Of a stretch of 64,000 nucleotides of DNA, positions 16,622 to 28,800 are shown piece after piece. The stretch's first letter is position 1; the number at the start of each line of letters is the position of its first letter. A model generated the notes under the pieces. It was not told where the DNA came from. It did not search any database and saw only the letters and a list, made by a program, of their open reading frames with translations. Origin of the DNA: G965267335 sp965267335 (lineage in GTDB: Bacteria > Bacteroidota > Bacteroidia > Cytophagales > JAAEPT01); NCBI GenBank assembly GCA_965267335.1, contig OZ253953.1:3472001-3536000 (forward strand), read 5' to 3'. A program made the translations under genes and the position numbers.

Positions 16622-19600
16622 TTACCTAATCAACGATACACTACCCGTCATCGGCTCTGTGCCATTGTTCAAATCCAGGATGTAATAGTAGGTCGCTACT
16701 GGCATTTGTTGTCCTTCTTTGGTTCCGTCCCATGGCTCAATGTTTCCTACTGACTTATACACGGGCATCCCCCATCGGTTGAACACCGTCAATACTGCCT
16801 CCGGGTAGGTCGTCACCCCGGGTATCTGCCAGCTATCATTGTCTCCATCTCCATTCGGGGTAAATACATTCGGTACGGTTACCGGTAAGTATACCGTCAA
16901 GGTCATCACATCTTCCACCTGACATACTCCTTCTGTTGCTGTGATCGTATAGTCAATACTCCCCGCTGTGGTTGGTGTCACTGTCGGTTGCTGAGCTGTT
17001 GCATCGCTGAGGTCTCCGGCCGGGTCCCAACTGATACTACTTGCATTCGTGCTTCCTTGTAGCGTTGTCGACTCTCCAAACTCTATTGTCAAGTCGGGAC
17101 CAGCTGATACTGTTGGAACGTTATCTATGCTCACCGCTACTGATGGTGATGTACTCGGGGGACACACACCATTATCGTCTTCTATCGTCCACTGACCTTC
17201 ATCTCCTGACCCGATTGTAATGCTTGTGCCTTGTGTTTGAGCAACTCCGTCCTTATACCAGGTCACTGTTCCCACTGCCTGGGCTGTCAGTACTCTGGTT
17301 TCATCTGAACAGAAGTGCTGATCTCCTTCTACTATTATTGGATTCGTTGGGTTTGAAGCTGTCATTGTAATTGCTGTACTTACCGCTGTTGATGATGTTG
17401 CACAAGCTAACGAACTCTGTAGCTCTACATGTACCTGCTGACCGGTAAATAACACTCCGTTGCTGTAGGTATTACTTGATGAGCTTTGTTGTAGTACTCC
17501 ATCAACATACCAATCATATGTAGGGGTACTTCCCGGGTATGTTCCTGTCGCGGTAAATGTCACCGGTGTTCCTAAGCAATACGGGTTATTGTCTACTGTG
17601 ATATCTACTGTCGGGGTTACTATGCCGGTTGAGGTAATCTCTACCTGGTCTGTATTACTGCTACACGCACTGCCATTGGTTACTTCCCACTCCAGAATAA
17701 TCGTTCCGCTTATGCCTGTCACCGTACTCGTAGGACTCGTAGGGCTGGTGATTGTACCTGTTCCTGATCCTCCTGTCTGCGTCCACATTCCTGTGCCTGG
17801 GGATGGGGTATTTGCATATAACGTAATGTTGTCTCCGCATATCGTACTGTCAGAGCCTGCTACCGCTACATCAGGGGCTGACTCTACTGTGATGCTTGTA
17901 CTGTTGAACGGATCCGGACTACACACTCCATTGCTAATCGTCCAGGTAATATCTATCGTACCAGGACCTGTGATCGTGAGTGTCGCATTCGGGTTGTTTA
18001 CATCTGTTATCGTTCCGGGGCCACTCACACTCCAGGTGCCTGTCTCTCCTGAACCGGGACTATTCGCATTCAGTGACAGGCTTGTCTGGGTTTCACACAA
18101 TGATGGGTACGTGCCTGCATCTGGTGAAGTCACCGATCCTGATACGGTGATGTCTACCGTGGATACATCTGCAGGACATACTCCGTTGCTTACCGTCCAC
18201 GTCAGGGTATTCACTCCCGTGCTCAATCCCGATACTGTTGCCGTTGGGCTACTCGCATCATCGAATGTTACTCCACTTCCTGTCCACAATCCGGTACCTG
18301 TCGTTGGGGTCGTTCCTGTTAATGTATAATTGGTCGCACAGATGCTTTGGTTACTACCTGCGTCTGCGGTACCAGGGCTTGCATCTACTTGTAAGGTTAC
18401 TGTATCTCTGTTCGTCACTCCCAGGCCTGAGTTTTCTATCGTATACACATACTGATACACTCCTGATGTGATGATGTCTGGCTGAAGGTCATCGCCTACC
18501 TGTGTAAATGGGGCACCTCCTACTCCACTCCATGTTCCTGTCTCTCCTGCTCCTGTATTCGGGGCCGGATCTCCGGGAATATTCGCATGGGGTAGATTAG
18601 ACTCACAGATCGTATCACTGTACGGACGGACGTTTGGTACACTTACATCCTGACGGATAACATTCACACATTCCTGTGCATCAGGGCACGCTCCTGTTGC
18701 TGTGCTTACTGTCCAGCATATCTCTGTTGTGCCGTCTCCTATTCCACTTTCGAAGCTATTTAAATCCTGTAATGTCACTGTGGTGGTATTCAACGGGGCT
18801 ACCAGGTTTCCTTGCTCGCCTGCATTTGGCTTACTCCACATTCCACTCTCTCCTGCTCCTATTCCTGCTGCCGTCAGGGTTGTGCTCGTGGTATTGATCG
18901 TTTTGCTTGTTCCCGATGGGTCGGTAATATCTGCTGTCGGTTGTGCTTCTACATTTACTCCCAGTGTGTTTGAGGTAACCGGGATACCTGTTGCACAGGC
19001 CAAACTCGAGTTCGTAAGTATTGCTTCTACGCTTTCTGTACCTGTCGGGCTGCTCAGCGTATAGGTCGTATTGTTGTTGGCTGCTTCCAGTACGCCATCT
19101 ACCCACCACTCTATCGTAGGGGTTGCTCCACCTCCGGTTACATTGGCTACTATATCTGCATCTGATCCTGAACATACCGGATCGGGGTTTTGGCTGATGC
19201 TAATTGCTGCGGCTACTGATCCTGTATTGTTTACTACCAGTTGACTTGGTGTACCATCTCCGCATAGGCCACTAGGGGTCACTTCTATTGTATAGCTCGA
19301 CATCGTTCCGAAGTCTACTGTGATATTGGTTGTTCCCTGGCCACTGGTGATGCTGCCATCTCCGGTTACTGTCCACGTATAGCTTGTAGCGTTTGTCACT
19401 GATGCGATGCTAAAGCCTTCATTGCTCTGATTGTCACAGATACTGGTCGTCCCTGTTATACTACCTGCTGCTCCGGTGTTTCCGTTCACTGTGATGTTCT
19501 GTGTAATCGGGGTGCTCGTACCACAGCTATTCTCCGGGGTCACCGTGATGGTAAAGTCGGTGCTACCTGCGGTTATGTCTTCACTGGTGCTTGTACTTCC

Positions 19601-22507
19601 TGTCGTTGTCACTCCATTGTCTGCTGACCAGGTATAGCTGGTCGCATCTGATATACCGCTGATCGTATAGGTCTCTGTCGTTCCTTCGCATACGGCTGCG
19701 GTCGGGCTAATGCTTCCTGAACCACTTGGTAGTGGGGTGACTGTAACTGTTGTTTGGTCTGTCACACTGCAAGTACCACTCGTACCGGTTACTGTATAGG
19801 TCATTGTGGAGGCCGGACTAAATGGATTTCCATCCGTCACCCCTCCATCCCAGGAATAAGCCAAGGCCGTACCCGTACCTGTGAGTGTAATATTATCACC
19901 TGCACATATTATATTGTCTGCATCGTCTGAAGTTGCTGAAACTGTCGGGTTTTGATCAATCGTCACTGTCACTACCCCTGAAGTTGAGCTACAGGTACCC
20001 GGATCCGAAGGATCGGTAATCTCAACGGTGTAATCTCCGCTTTGAGTAGCAGGGTAAGTATTTGTAGATCCAGGTCCTTGGACACTTACTCCATTTCTGA
20101 AGAATTCGTATTCAAAACTACCTGATCCAGTCTCTGAGGCGGTAAGGGTTATACTTCCTTCGCATTGAGCCGCTGGACTCGATGGACTGAGGCTCGCTGT
20201 GCCTGGGTCTGTGCAGCTTCCAGCACAAGTATTAGGAAGAGTAAGAGTCTGGGTCAATATGCATCCGGGAACTGAAGGGCTGGTTGCTTCGACTGTCACA
20301 TCAGTTGTGGATGATAAATTAGCATCAGCTGTACTGCTATTACTACCTGTATTCACATTAGATATAACGCTTCCCGGGGTCCAACTAAAATTATAACTCG
20401 GGGTCGGCTGAACACACGAAGCCGTAAATGACTGAATTGGGTAAGAATCCGCGACATTTGGAAAGCTCTGACTCGTCATATTGTGAGTTAATACTGTGGA
20501 TCCGTCAGGAGCATAAACGGTTACCGAAAAATTAGGATTGGAAGCCCAGTCCTGGATTTTATGTACCAAAAACTCAATACTCGCTCCATCGTCTACTGTG
20601 AAGGTTTCATCAAGATGATTACAGTCTCCACTGCCACTTGATCGAGGATCAGCGATAGGAACTTCAACCCCATTCTGCTCAAACTTCAGAGCCCAATCCC
20701 ACGAAGGCCAGGTGCCATAACAATTGGCAGTATTATTATAATCTACCGATACTCGGTACTCGCAATTTGTGGGAGGATTATCAATAATAGCAGCCGAAAG
20801 ATCGTATTCGTCACAGTTCACACGAGTACTATCAAGTGTCAGGCTTTGATAAATTTCTGTATTTTCAGTTAACTCTATTTGAGCAAATCCAACACAGGAG
20901 TTATCTGATTGTTGGGTAACTTCAAGAATATAGGTTCCATCAGTGGCATTGGATAGTGTTGATGAATTACCCGTAACAGGTCCGGTCCAGCTATAATCAA
21001 AAGGACCTGTCACTCCGGATACAGAAGAGGTAATTTGCCCATCAGGAATCCCTGTACATGAATTGGAAGTTGGAGTAAGGTTTACCGTCATACTACAAGA
21101 AGAGCAACCCGTAAGAATTACCACATCTTGAGGACAACACGCTTCAATTTCACACCCTGAAGCATTAGATACTTTTACATTGTAGGTTCCGGATTCAGTA
21201 GCATGCAATATATATTGTTCCGGGTTGGGATTAGGAATATCCACCCCATCTTTTGTCCATTGATAGGTATAGCCTGATCCAGCGACTGTCTCAAGCTCTA
21301 CATACAACCCTTCACAAACCACGGTGGGGCCATTCGGCCAAACATCTACGGCCGGACCAATACAACCGCTACAACCCGCATCACCATTCACAGAATTTAA
21401 AATAGCGGGCATTGGATCATCATAAGGCATGGCGATAATAAATTCATCGAGAACAGGTCCAAATTCGAACCGAAAAGAAACAGCACCATCAGTATCAGTA
21501 TCTTGTGTATTAAATACAGCTTGTACCCTATTCTTAATGGCAGTAATCTCGGCAGCAGACAACTCAGGGTACATCACAATGACTTGATCCATATAGTTAT
21601 CCATAGTAGCCCAGGTTATTTGCCCATCATACCAGGAATCCCATTGATTATCCGGAAGGGGGCCGGTGTAACTATTCGATAGAACTTTTACAACGTGAGA
21701 GATGGCCTCTGTATAATCATAACCTAAACTCATATTCGTGCGCCAGTCAGCATTTGCCATAGACGCTGCTCTGTTCGGCAATTCCATCACTGCTTCAATG
21801 TCTGCAGCGTTATATCCTTTATTATAGGCTTTGGCATTCCAGATATCAGCAGCAAATGGATCCGCAGCATTGTTCAATACCGTAAGTGGATCGAGGCCCT
21901 TGGAATATTCTTTAAAACGAACCAGTAAAAGATCATAATGTACTTTACTAATAGCTCCCCGAATAAAATTATCTCCTGAAATAAAGGTGCCATGTACGGC
22001 ATCGCTATGTCGCCATGGATAGTAATCTTTTAACCATGAATACCCACTAGGAGCGATATGGAAACACCCATCATTCTGATAAGCTCCGGACCAGTTGCCA
22101 TTTGAGTTTGTGGTAATATCATAAGTAAGTCCGAGCCCTGCGAAACTAATACCTGCATCACAGTTCCAGAACGATTCTTTTAGCGCGGTGGCAAAAAATA
22201 CATGTTTGTCATAATATTCTGTTTTAAGAATATTTCTCATCAACTGCCAACCATGTACAGATGCAATTGCCCATTCAGGTCTATTAACGGGTACATAAAG
22301 ATCCCTCGGATAATCACCCCATAAACTAGGGTTCCGAACCCTCCCCTGACCAAACTGAATTTCGTCCAGGTACATATAACAAGTGGTGTCGAAGTGATTG
22401 GTACTCGGAAATGCTGGACAGTTCTTTGGTACTTGAGCATAACCAGTAGCCACATCAATGCATAACAATAGTAGAACTACTATTTTACGATAATGACATA
22501 AGATCAT
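16622..22507 (-). CDS. Giant T9SS-secreted protein with lysozyme-like N-terminal domain
   Basis: A 1961-residue protein with a signal peptide (residues 1-25, VATGYAQ). Residues about 28-385 are a mostly helical domain of unknown family. FFATALKESFWNCD (Glu111) recalls the catalytic Glu of lysozyme-, chitosanase- and transglycosylase-type folds, followed by GLTYDI, NDGCFHIAPSGYSWLKDYYPW and a helical C-lobe with a DTDTDGAVSF calcium-like loop. After this come Ig/PKD-like repeats, including a jelly-roll-like insert (about 590-700), and a type B CHU_C sorting domain (VPNVFTPNGDGDND ... NRWGMPVYKS ... YYYILDL). It is exported through the outer membrane by T9SS. The position next to four GH18 proteins suggests action on chitin or peptidoglycan-like polymer (inference). 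Confidence 0.75.
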   Translation of the reverse strand: MILCHYRKIVVLLLLCIDVATGYAQVPKNCPAFPSTNHFDTTCYMYLDEIQFGQGRVRNPSLWGDYPRDLYVPVNRPEWAIASVHGWQLMRNILKTEYYDKHVFFATALKESFWNCDAGISFAGLGLTYDITTNSNGNWSGAYQNDGCFHIAPSGYSWLKDYYPWRHSDAVHGTFISGDNFIRGAISKVHYDLLLVRFKEYSKGLDPLTVLNNAADPFAADIWNAKAYNKGYNAADIEAVMELPNRAASMANADWRTNMSLGYDYTEAISHVVKVLSNSYTGPLPDNQWDSWYDGQITWATMDNYMDQVIVMYPELSAAEITAIKNRVQAVFNTQDTDTDGAVSFRFEFGPVLDEFIIAMPYDDPMPAILNSVNGDAGCSGCIGPAVDVWPNGPTVVCEGLYVELETVAGSGYTYQWTKDGVDIPNPNPEQYILHATESGTYNVKVSNASGCEIEACCPQDVVILTGCSSCSMTVNLTPTSNSCTGIPDGQITSSVSGVTGPFDYSWTGPVTGNSSTLSNATDGTYILEVTQQSDNSCVGFAQIELTENTEIYQSLTLDSTRVNCDEYDLSAAIIDNPPTNCEYRVSVDYNNTANCYGTWPSWDWALKFEQNGVEVPIADPRSSGSGDCNHLDETFTVDDGASIEFLVHKIQDWASNPNFSVTVYAPDGSTVLTHNMTSQSFPNVADSYPIQSFTASCVQPTPSYNFSWTPGSVISNVNTGSNSSTADANLSSTTDVTVEATSPSVPGCILTQTLTLPNTCAGSCTDPGTASLSPSSPAAQCEGSITLTASETGSGSFEYEFFRNGVSVQGPGSTNTYPATQSGDYTVEITDPSDPGTCSSTSGVVTVTIDQNPTVSATSDDADNIICAGDNITLTGTGTALAYSWDGGVTDGNPFSPASTMTYTVTGTSGTCSVTDQTTVTVTPLPSGSGSISPTAAVCEGTTETYTISGISDATSYTWSADNGVTTTGSTSTSEDITAGSTDFTITVTPENSCGTSTPITQNITVNGNTGAAGSITGTTSICDNQSNEGFSIASVTNATSYTWTVTGDGSITSGQGTTNITVDFGTMSSYTIEVTPSGLCGDGTPSQLVVNNTGSVAAAISISQNPDPVCSGSDADIVANVTGGGATPTIEWWVDGVLEAANNNTTYTLSSPTGTESVEAILTNSSLACATGIPVTSNTLGVNVEAQPTADITDPSGTSKTINTTSTTLTAAGIGAGESGMWSKPNAGEQGNLVAPLNTTTVTLQDLNSFESGIGDGTTEICWTVSTATGACPDAQECVNVIRQDVSVPNVRPYSDTICESNLPHANIPGDPAPNTGAGETGTWSGVGGAPFTQVGDDLQPDIITSGVYQYVYTIENSGLGVTNRDTVTLQVDASPGTADAGSNQSICATNYTLTGTTPTTGTGLWTGSGVTFDDASSPTATVSGLSTGVNTLTWTVSNGVCPADVSTVDITVSGSVTSPDAGTYPSLCETQTSLSLNANSPGSGETGTWSVSGPGTITDVNNPNATLTITGPGTIDITWTISNGVCSPDPFNSTSITVESAPDVAVAGSDSTICGDNITLYANTPSPGTGMWTQTGGSGTGTITSPTSPTSTVTGISGTIILEWEVTNGSACSSNTDQVEITSTGIVTPTVDITVDNNPYCLGTPVTFTATGTYPGSTPTYDWYVDGVLQQSSSSNTYSNGVLFTGQQVHVELQSSLACATSSTAVSTAITMTASNPTNPIIVEGDQHFCSDETRVLTAQAVGTVTWYKDGVAQTQGTSITIGSGDEGQWTIEDDNGVCPPSTSPSVAVSIDNVPTVSAGPDLTIEFGESTTLQGSTNASSISWDPAGDLSDATAQQPTVTPTTAGSIDYTITATEGVCQVEDVMTLTVYLPVTVPNVFTPNGDGDNDSWQIPGVTTYPEAVLTVFNRWGMPVYKSVGNIEPWDGTKEGQQMPVATYYYILDLNNGTEPMTGSVSLIR

Positions 22508-22866
22508 AAGGCACAGTATGTTGTCGTTTAATAACCATCAAAAACGATTATAAAACAGGTTGTAAGTAAGTCTAATAGCACTAGGCAATAGATAATTTAG
22601 AAGTACTATGGGCTAACACAAATCAGGAGAGAAATGTGTGACAATAAAAAATGGTATTACCGTTCTGAATCTGGCTATTTTTCCCGTTTATCAGGGATTT
22701 ATGAGCCCATATGGACAAAAATCAAGCAACCGGACATAAGGCTGTTGCACTTAAGAACCATATTCGATTAATCGCATATAATCTACATATAATACAAAAA
22801 CGGCAGCCAAATAATCAGCTGCCGTTCATTTCACGTTAAACACCCTTTCGGGATTAGGTTTTTTAT
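22508..22866. other. Intergenic, leader of the 16622-22507 gene and 3' end of the GH18 gene
   Basis: It holds a terminator at 22796-22826 (listed separately). The remaining roughly 290 bases are AT-rich; I see no ORF, no RNA gene and no convincing promoter match on the minus strand. Confidence 0.5.
22796..22826 (-). terminator. Rho-independent terminator of the 2192-residue chitinase gene
   Basis: On the minus strand an 8-bp stem ACGGCAGC / GCTGCCGT with a 10-base loop is followed by TTTTTG. It lies about 40 bases past the stop codon, so the next gene has its own promoter. Confidence 0.8.
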
Positions 22867-25800
22867 TTATTGCTTAACAATCCGCTTAATTTCCGAGTAT
22901 CCGTCAAAAGTAACTCGCAATAGGTAAACTCCGGCAGGAAGATCATTAAGGTCAATACTTTCATTATTGTCATGTATCCCTTTATACAACTCGACTCCCG
23001 CAAGATCATATACTTCTACACCAAAGTCATGATCAAGATTGGTTTTTACTGAAATAACGCCTTCAAATGGATTTGGGTAAAACTCCACCACTGAAGAGAC
23101 ACCAGGGTCTACAGAGCTTGGACAAACATTGGCAATATGACTCGCTGGGCTACTCAAACATCCTGAGTTGATCTCAGTGGCAGAAATATTGGCACTGCCC
23201 GTAACTCCTGTAAAGTCGATTACTATCGATGTAGTCCCTTGTCCAGAGGTAATCGTCCCAAGATTAGTAGACCAATTATAGGATGAACCACTATTACCGG
23301 TAGCTGTAAAAATTTCATTCGAAGAATTACAGTTAACTACGGTATTTCCTGAAATAGCAGTGTTAAAATCTATAATCGACACAAAATCCGTTTTTGTTTC
23401 GGTAAAGTCTGATACACCATCATTAATTGTCAAAGACACTGTATAATCACCTGCAGTTGAATAACTAACTGAATGCGGTCCTATTCCCGTTGCCGTGGCT
23501 GGTGATGCTCCGGCACCAAAATCCCAAGAGTAAGTTTCGCCACCACTCGTATTGGTAGAGGCATTTGTAAATGTCACCGTACCGCTTCCGCAATGCGAGT
23601 TATCATCGGCAGTAAAATCAGGTACTGGATCTGAACTACAGGTTGGCACAATAATGTCAACTTGATCAGAGCTTGACGGACATACTCCATTAGTTACTGT
23701 CCATTGAAATGTATTAGTACCTGCTCCTAATGAGGTCACACTTGAGGTTGCCGAACCTGGAGTTGCTATTGTCCCTGAACCGGAAACCAAAGTCCATGTC
23801 CCCGTACCAACTGCTGGTGTGGAAGCGGTAAAGCTTGTAGAGGTTGACGGACAAGTCAGGTTCTGATCCGCACCGGCATCAGCAGTACTAGGATTCTGAT
23901 GTACATCAACAGTTAACTGATTACTTGACACAGGGTTTGTAGTCGTACAGGTTTCAGAGCTTGTCATTTCCACCTCTACAACATCACCATCATTCAAAGT
24001 TGAATTTGAGTAGGTCGAAGAATTTGCACCTACGTTGGTACTATTTAATTTCCACTGATATACCGGAGTACCTCCTCCTCCATTTGAAGAAGCCGTAAAT
24101 GTAACATTTGTCCCTGTACAGATCGTGGATTGGTCAGCAGTTATTGATACAGCAGGTGTGACATTTGAATTGACCGTCATAGTAACACTAGAACTGGTAG
24201 CAGGGTTATTGGTTGCACACCCCAGAGAACTTGTCATCACACAGTGTATTTGATCCCCGTTATTAAATGATGAAGAACTAAATGTTGCACTCGAAGATGG
24301 CCCCTGAACAGAACCACTATTCACAAACCATTCATAGGTCGGACTAGCTCCTCCATTCGTAGGTACTGCAGTAAAATTAACCATTTCACCGCTACAAATT
24401 GGATTCGCATCTTCGGAGATTGATACAGCTGCTGCTGCTGATCCACTGACCGTTATCGTTATTTCGTCTGTTTCGTCTGAACAACTTCCGTTGCTTATTG
24501 TCCACCTCAGTGTATTGACACCAGTCATTAGACCGGATACCGTGGTATTCGGGTCGGAGGCATTAGCAAAGCTACCTGTTCCTGAAATCACTGTCCACAT
24601 CCCAGTACCGACAGCTGGTGTATTAGCACCAAGCGTAGCGCTATTTGTACAAACCGATTGATTTGTGCCAGCAGTAGCGACATCAGGTGCCTGATCAATT
24701 GTAATGGTAACCGTATTTGAAGTGCTAAAACAAGTTCCTGGATCCGCGGGATCCGTAATCACTACATGATAGTCACCACTGGTAGTAGCCGAATAAGTAT
24801 TCGATGCCGAGGGTCCCTGTACCGAAAACCCATCCTGGTAAAATTCATATTCAAAACTTCCTGTGCCAGACTCTGAAGCCGTTAGAGTCACATTACCTCC
24901 ACACTGAGTTACAGGACCTAATGGACTTAACGTTGCCGTCCCTGGATCATTACAGGAAACACAGCTGTTTGTGATGTCAACCTGATCTGTACTCGAAGGA
25001 CAGGCTCCATTTGAAATCGTCCAGCTCAGTGTTGCCATCTGACCATCAGGTATGATCACAGTACTATTTGGATCGGAAGGCGTATTAATTGTTGCTGTGC
25101 CGGAAACTACTGCCCAGGTTCCAGTACCAATACTTGGCGTATTACCTTGCAGTGGATAATTGGCAGCACAATATGAGTCATCTGATCCTGCAAGTGCGGT
25201 AGTTGGCACTTGATCAACCGTTGGAAACACACTCGAACTGGTGGCCGGACTGCCTGTCGCGCATCCTAAATTACTGGTCATTACCACGTATACTTCATCT
25301 CCTGAAGCCGGTGTATAATTGTAGGATGCAGAAGTCCCATTTTGCATGGACACACTATTCACAAACCATTCGTAGTTTGGAGTTGTACCTCCATTAACCG
25401 GATTAGCTGTAAAAGAAACATTGTCTCCATCGCAGACACTCACTGTTGCGGGACTAATACTCACATCAGCAGGTGAGCTTGCTGTTCTTGTTATATCTAC
25501 TTCATCACTCGACACAGCACAAACCCCGTTGCTTATTTCCCATCTCAAGGTGACCGTTCCTACAGAAATATTCGTCACAGTTGTACTAGGGTCTGATGAT
25601 GAAGTTATTGTTGGCGACCCGGAAACAATAGACCAGCTACCTGAACCTACTGTTGGGGTATTTGCTGCCATAACGGCATTATCCGCACAGATCGTCTGAT
25701 CTGTACCTGCATCTGCTGTGCTTGGTGAAGCATCTGCTGTGATTATTACTTCATCATTTACATCAGGACATACTCCATTGCTGATGGTCCATCTGAATGT

Positions 25801-28800
25801 TGTACTCGCACCTCCTGTTAATCCACTAACCGAACTTGTATTACTTGACGGGCTGTCGGCTGTTCCCGTTCCTGTTACCGTACTCCATACTCCCGTTCCC
25901 GTTGTTGGGTTATTTGCTGACAGGTTCACCACATCTGTTTCACACACTGTTTGATTCGTTCCTGCCGAAGCTGTACTTGGTGATTGATCGATAGTCACTG
26001 TCATATCATCAGCACTTGGTGTACAAATACCATTGTCTATCGTCCAGGTCAATGTTACTGTACCTGAAGCAATGTCTCCACCTCCAGGTGTATAGGTAGC
26101 ATTTTCATCATTAGCATTACTAAATGTACCATCTCCACTTGATGTCCAGGTGCCTGTCTCTCCGCCTCCTGCTGCGTTGGCTGATAGATTCACCACATCT
26201 GTTTCACATATCGTCTGATCTGAACCAGCTGAAGCTGTCGTAATCGATCCTGATCGAGTAATGTCCACATCACTTGTTTCATCCGGACATACTCCATTAC
26301 TGACGGTCCAGCGTAGCGTGGTTGTCCCTGCGGTCAAGCCACTAACTGTACTCGTATTACTTGATGGACTATCGGCCGTTCCTGTTCCTGATACTGTACT
26401 CCATGAACCTGTTCCTATACTCGGGTTATTGGCTGAAAGTGTTGCTGTTGATGAACATACCGTTTGATTGGTTCCTGCAAATGATGTGCTTGGTGCTGCA
26501 TCTACTGTGACAGCAACATCATCGGTTTCATCTGTACATACTCCATTGCTCACTGTCCAGCGGAATGTTGTACTTGCTCCAGCTGTTAATCCGCTTACTG
26601 AACTTGTATTGCTTGATGGGCTATCTGCTGTTCCAGTCCCTGATACTGTGCTCCAGGAACCTGTTCCTGTGCTTGGGTTTGTAGCTGACAAATTCACCGC
26701 AGTTCCTTCACAAACCGTTTGGTTGGCTCCGGCTGAGGCTGTACTTGGTGCTGCATCTACTGTGATTGTTACCTCATCGGTTTCATCAGGGCATACTCCA
26801 TTGCTGATGGTCCATCTGAATGTTGTACTCGCACCGGCTGTTAAGCCACTAACCGAACTTGTATTACTTGATGGGCTGTCGGCTGTTCCGGTTCCCGATA
26901 TTGTACTCCATACGCCTGTTCCAGTTGTTGGATTATTGGCTGACAGGTTCACCGCATCTCCCTCACATACCGTTTGGTTGGTTCCGGCTGATGCTGTGCT
27001 AGGAGCGTCATCAATCGTTACACTCACCGCTGATGAAACTGAAACACATGTTCCCGGATCACTAGGATCGGTAATCTCTACTGTGTAAGAACCTGATTGG
27101 GTTGCATTATAGGTGTTACTCGCTCCAGGACCCTGTACGCTAACTCCTCCTCTGAAAAATTCATACTCAAATGAACCCGTACCAGATTCTGATGCCGTTA
27201 GTGTTACGCTTCCTCCACATTGGGCAGGCGGGCTTGATGGTGATAAAGTCGCTGTGCCAGGATCATCGCATGACCCACAACTTGAATGACCTGCATCTAT
27301 TACCGCTTCAACTGCTACACGATCGCAAGCCGTTCCTGTTGAGATTTCCCAGGTATGAAAATGTCCATAATAAGTAGAATTAACATATCCACTACCCCAA
27401 TCCACATCAGCTGTCTGATCAATAGTAATTATTCCCGGCTCTGTGTAATCACTACCGGAACCATCAGTGTCCAACCACCAGTTAACCGAAGAACCAATGG
27501 CTGTCATATAATATACACCAGGGTTTAGAGTGATACCTACAGATACCGTATTCGGCCCGGCAACGACCGAAAAGGTTCCGGTCTCGTCTTCCATTGTACT
27601 TCCATCACTTTGTAAAATTCTGATATTGGCATTACCCCCAGCTTGTATATCAAAACTTATTTGATCAATTGTGAGTGTTTGAAATACTTCAAACCGATGA
27701 GCATAATTCTGTGGCGCGCTATACCAACCACCAGCTAAAGATGATTTACCAATAGTGTAATTGGCTGAGCCACCAGTAGCTTCAATGTAATAGGTCGTAC
27801 TACTCCCTATGGATGGCGAATAACTGCTTCCGGTATTGAGCAGCGTCCCATTTGTTGCCTGATCGTACCAGTCAACAGATTGATCGGCACCAAGGTTTGC
27901 CGTACCGGCAGAACAAATTGTATCGTTTGTTCCTACCGGAAGTGATGAAGTTACTACGGCATTATCCGATACACTTGAACATCCAGATGCTGAAACAGTG
28001 ACTTCATAAGTGCCTGCTTCAGTTGCTGTATATGTCTGAGAAGTAGCACCCAAAATTGTCACCGCATCCTTTGTCCATGCATAGCTATATCCTGTTCCGC
28101 TAATACCAGCATCCAATAACTGGGACGCAGGTGAACATAAATCATAAGGCCCACCTAAGTCGACCGATGGCATAGTTGCTGATACAATAATTTCGTCTGT
28201 TTCAGAGCAGCTTCCATTGTCGACCACAACTGACCATGTACCGGCCTGGGTAGCGGTAAAGGTGTTCGCAGAAGTAGAAGGTGCTCCTTGTGAAACACTA
28301 TTCCTGAACCACTCAAAGGTTGTAGAACCATCGGTTGGCACACCACAATCAAGTAGTACGGAACCTGATCCACATAATGAAACATCGGCCCCTAAATCCG
28401 GATTTCCAGCATTGCACATATAAGGCTGCATGGCATCCCACATCGCGCCCAATAAAGAATATTGATCTGTTCTGTCATCAGGTAGTTCCCAGCACCAAAT
28501 CCCTGCTCCTCCATAGGTATTCATTATCAGATCAACCTTGGCATCAATCATGGGTTTTGAGTTGTAATTATACCCCCCGTAAATTCCATCTGGATCATTA
28601 TAATATGTTGCTGGGTCTGAGTTAGAAAAATTCTTATACTGTGCCCATGGACCGGTTGAGTAAAAGGGAATTGCCAGTACGATCTTCGAAGGATCTACAT
28701 TCTTTCCGAATCGATTACCACCGCACGAAGCGGGCGGGTTAGGAATTCCGGCAGATGTAGCCCACTTGAGCATACTATTCTCTGCTACCGTGTGAGAACT

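Noticed and set aside
25421..27088. Long plus-strand ORFs opposite the Ig repeats of the chitinases (also 17589-18329, 30493-32592)
   Set aside because: They are antisense shadows produced by repetitive Thr/Ser/Gly codons; they have no signal or domain and repeat with the Ig period.
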